Shown here: positions 62,210-64,000 of the stretch, piece after piece | Layout: each line of letters begins with the position of its first letter | How positions within the stretch are numbered: the first letter of the stretch is position 1 | Assembly (NCBI RefSeq): GCF_023721415.1 | Contig: NZ_JAMQVC010000004.1 | Location: 62,001-126,000, forward strand | DNA: 64,000 nucleotides | Reading direction: 5' to 3' | From: Galbibacter mesophilus | GTDB lineage: Bacteria > Bacteroidota > Bacteroidia > Flavobacteriales > Flavobacteriaceae | Position numbers and translations under genes: made by a program | The notes under the pieces: generated by a model | Database searches by the model: none | What the model saw: the letters and a program-made list of their open reading frames with translations, nothing else | What the model was told of the DNA's origin: nothing

Positions 62210-62614
62210 TCAGCCCCAATTAAAGGTTATGTTCTTTTCAATATCAGGGTGTAAGCTATAGTGAACTGGACAAGTATTTGCTGTGCGCTCCAAAATTTTC
62301 TTTGTTTTATCATCTACACTCACGGGTATATCAAAAATAATATCGATTTTGGAGATTCGCCTTGGTTCAGCAGCCATTGTTTTGGTTACAGTAGCAGTGG
62401 TTTCCGTAAGGTCTACTTCCAAATCCCTCGCTTTTATCCCCATAACTGTTAGCATACAACTTGCCAAAGCAGTGGCCACAGTATCTGTTGGAGAAAACGC
62501 CTCCCCTTTTCCATTGTTATCGGTTGGTGCGTCGGTAATAAAAGAATTGCTACTTTTTAAATGAACACATTTAGTTCTCAGTGCTCCCAAGTATGTTACT
62601 ATCGAGGTTGGCAT
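62210..62614 (-). CDS. OsmC-family peroxiredoxin-like protein
   Basis: This protein of 134 residues has the start TSIVTYLGALRTKCVHLKS, typical for the family. Conserved redox cysteines are Cys53 (ALASCMLTVMG) and Cys115 (ANTCPVHYSL). Members reduce organic hydroperoxides with these thiols in the cytoplasm. The first 44 bp overlap the end of the LysM gene, indicating translational coupling or at least co-transcription. Confidence 0.93.
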   Translation of the reverse strand: MPTSIVTYLGALRTKCVHLKSSNSFITDAPTDNNGKGEAFSPTDTVATALASCMLTVMGIKARDLEVDLTETTATVTKTMAAEPRRISKIDIIFDIPVSVDDKTKKILERTANTCPVHYSLHPDIEKNITFNWG

Positions 62615-64000
62615 CGTTTTTTGCTTCTTTAATTTCTAGGTTATCGTATTTTACAATATAAAGTGCTTGGTTATAATAACCTCCTGTAAGCTCTTTCTTG
62701 TAATCGAATTTGTTTTCTATGTACTCGGTTTCACTCACATGAGCGGATACATAATCCATGTTTTTATTATATCCGAGCCTCAAAATCACATCCATAGTTA
62801 AGTCAAATCCTCGAATAGCGTACCTATTAGGTGTAGTACCGTATTTTGACTCGTATTTTTTACTGAAACTCGTTTTTACATCAGATAATTTATCGACCGT
62901 AGGAAAGTGAAAATTAAGGTTAGACAAATGCATGTTTGAGATGTTGTCGCTATCGTATGCACTGCCCTTCAGCGTTGTTAACATTGTTATTTGATGTTCT
63001 TTTGTTTTTGCTGAATTAACAACCCCCGTAATATTGGTTAACAAAGGGATGCTATTAGTTTCTACGATTACCCAATTGTCTTTTTCAGAAGAAAGAAACG
63101 GATTGATTTCATCCAAACGGATAAACTTATCATCAATAGGATTAATGACTTTTGCTCCTGGAAACAAAGATTGCAATCTCGATTTTATAGGCGCACTCTT
63201 TGCATCAGCTACAATAATGATATTCTTGTTTACGCCGTGTTTCTTTAAATAAACCAGCATTTTCTCCCTAAGCAGCTCGTCTGGAGGTAAGGTTTGAAAA
63301 ACATTTCCATACAATTGCAGTCCTTTATTGGAAAAAGGCGCAAAAATAGGTGTATTTGATGATCGTACATCGCTAGCCATTCTGTTGAAAGTATTGGGCA
63401 TTACCGGCCCAATGATGGCATTCACTCCATTTAATTTCCCGCTAGTGGTTAGCTGACTTACTTTACTTGGGTTCGCACCGCTATCAAAAACTTTAACATC
63501 TAAAGACAGACCTATTTGTTTGGCAGAATCGATAGCCATTAAGGCACCGGTATAAAAATCCAATGAAACACTTAAAAGCTTATCTTTTTCAATTTTTGTT
63601 TTATTGGTACTTAAATCGTTAAAATCCAGTTCGTCCAGTTTAAATGGCAGCACCAATGCCAACGTAGCCTTTTCGTTATAATTTAGACTATCCAACAACG
63701 AAATTTTTTCGATAAGCTGTCCGTTGCTCACCGCCATTTCCCCCATTTTATCCTTAGGAAGTTTCAGCACCATTCCCGCTTTAAGTCCACCGTCTTTTAC
63801 CTCTGGGTTTAATGCTTCGATTTCCTCTTGCGTAACGCCTAACTTAACTTTAAGTCTATAAAACCCTTCTTTAGGAAGTACCGTGTAATAATTGTAATTA
63901 TCTACTTCAACTGGTTTTTTGTTATTCCCGGCCACGAAAGGAACCCATAAGGTATCTCCTTCTTTAAGCACTTCTTGCATATCCGGATTTAGAACTTTCA
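62571..64000 (-). CDS. LysM-domain protein with receptor/substrate-binding-like fold, 5' end outside window (partial)
   Basis: The frame is open to the window edge; KVLNPD precedes the first visible Met, so the true start lies beyond 64000. LysM-type repeats occur at the visible N-terminus (EVLKEGDTLWVPF; YYTVLPKEGFYRLKVKLGVTQEEIEALNPEV). About 350 residues like a periplasmic binding protein of the ABC amino-acid receptor type follow (LALVLPFKLDEL; GVNAIIGPVMPNTFNRMASDVRSSNTPIFAPFSN). This architecture is widespread in Flavobacteriia, and a peptidoglycan-linked role is likely. It is a core-genome gene. Confidence 0.9.
   Translation of the reverse strand, partial: KVLNPDMQEVLKEGDTLWVPFVAGNNKKPVEVDNYNYYTVLPKEGFYRLKVKLGVTQEEIEALNPEVKDGGLKAGMVLKLPKDKMGEMAVSNGQLIEKISLLDSLNYNEKATLALVLPFKLDELDFNDLSTNKTKIEKDKLLSVSLDFYTGALMAIDSAKQIGLSLDVKVFDSGANPSKVSQLTTSGKLNGVNAIIGPVMPNTFNRMASDVRSSNTPIFAPFSNKGLQLYGNVFQTLPPDELLREKMLVYLKKHGVNKNIIIVADAKSAPIKSRLQSLFPGAKVINPIDDKFIRLDEINPFLSSEKDNWVIVETNSIPLLTNITGVVNSAKTKEHQITMLTTLKGSAYDSDNISNMHLSNLNFHFPTVDKLSDVKTSFSKKYESKYGTTPNRYAIRGFDLTMDVILRLGYNKNMDYVSAHVSETEYIENKFDYKKELTGGYYNQALYIVKYDNLEIKEAKNDANLDSNILGSTEN

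Overview
The window looks like a chromosome segment of a marine Flavobacteriia-type Bacteroidota. It is AT-rich, has SusC/SusD pairs, lipoprotein signals, type IX secretion (T9SS) sorting domains, TAnnTTTG promoter elements and few Shine-Dalgarno sites. Genus cannot be fixed from the sequence alone. About 60 kb is a large polysaccharide utilization locus (PUL). The last 4 kb is ordinary core genome (histone H1-like protein, rlmH, alpha/beta hydrolase, OsmC, LysM protein).

Layout: a partial sulfatase on the minus strand (1-1569). A four-gene SusC-SusD-SusC-SusD operon (2327-11936) closed by a terminator and followed by a decayed Gfo/Idh/MocA oxidoreductase pseudogene. A minus-strand sulfatase (13337-14926). 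Plus-strand GH43-CBM32 (T9SS), GH92 and GH30-CBM32-LamG (T9SS) genes (15256-23646). An IS200-type element (about 23.68-24.21 kb). A six-gene minus-strand operon (34797 to 24289: sulfatase, GH2, GH43, three sulfatases). A single plus-strand sulfatase (35335-37365). A seven-gene minus-strand operon (52408 to 37455: GH30, sugar transporter, SGNH hydrolase, GH2, DUF5107-TPR protein, sulfatase, GH2). A divergent AraC-type regulator (53120-54004). A SusC-SusD pair on the minus strand (59067 to 54427).

How the genes fit together (inference): eight S1-type sulfatases plus GH2, GH43 and GH30 enzymes of beta-galactan type suggest a sulfated, galactose-rich, branched polysaccharide, for example an algal or seagrass sulfated (arabino)galactan. 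Cell-surface and T9SS-secreted enzymes would cut it, three SusCD pairs would import oligosaccharides, lipoprotein and periplasmic sulfatases and GH2/GH43/GH30 enzymes would trim them, and the MFS porter would pass sugars to the cytoplasm, where the unsignalled DUF5107-TPR protein may act.

The most notable signal is regulatory. Four transcription units (SusCDCD, GH43-CBM32, the six-gene operon and the seven-gene operon) each carry the same 57-bp promoter module: RTCCAT, 15 bp, RTCYAT, 22 bp, TAnnTTTG. The two hexamers are 21 bp apart and the spacing to the -7 element is identical in all four. The third SusC gene has the 21-bp repeat without a matching -7 box. A 21-bp direct repeat next to the -33 region is the arrangement used by AraC-type activators, and the only regulator gene in the window is an AraC-family gene beside one of these modules. 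I propose that it, or an unseen hybrid two-component regulator with the same type of DNA-binding domain, controls the locus as one regulon.
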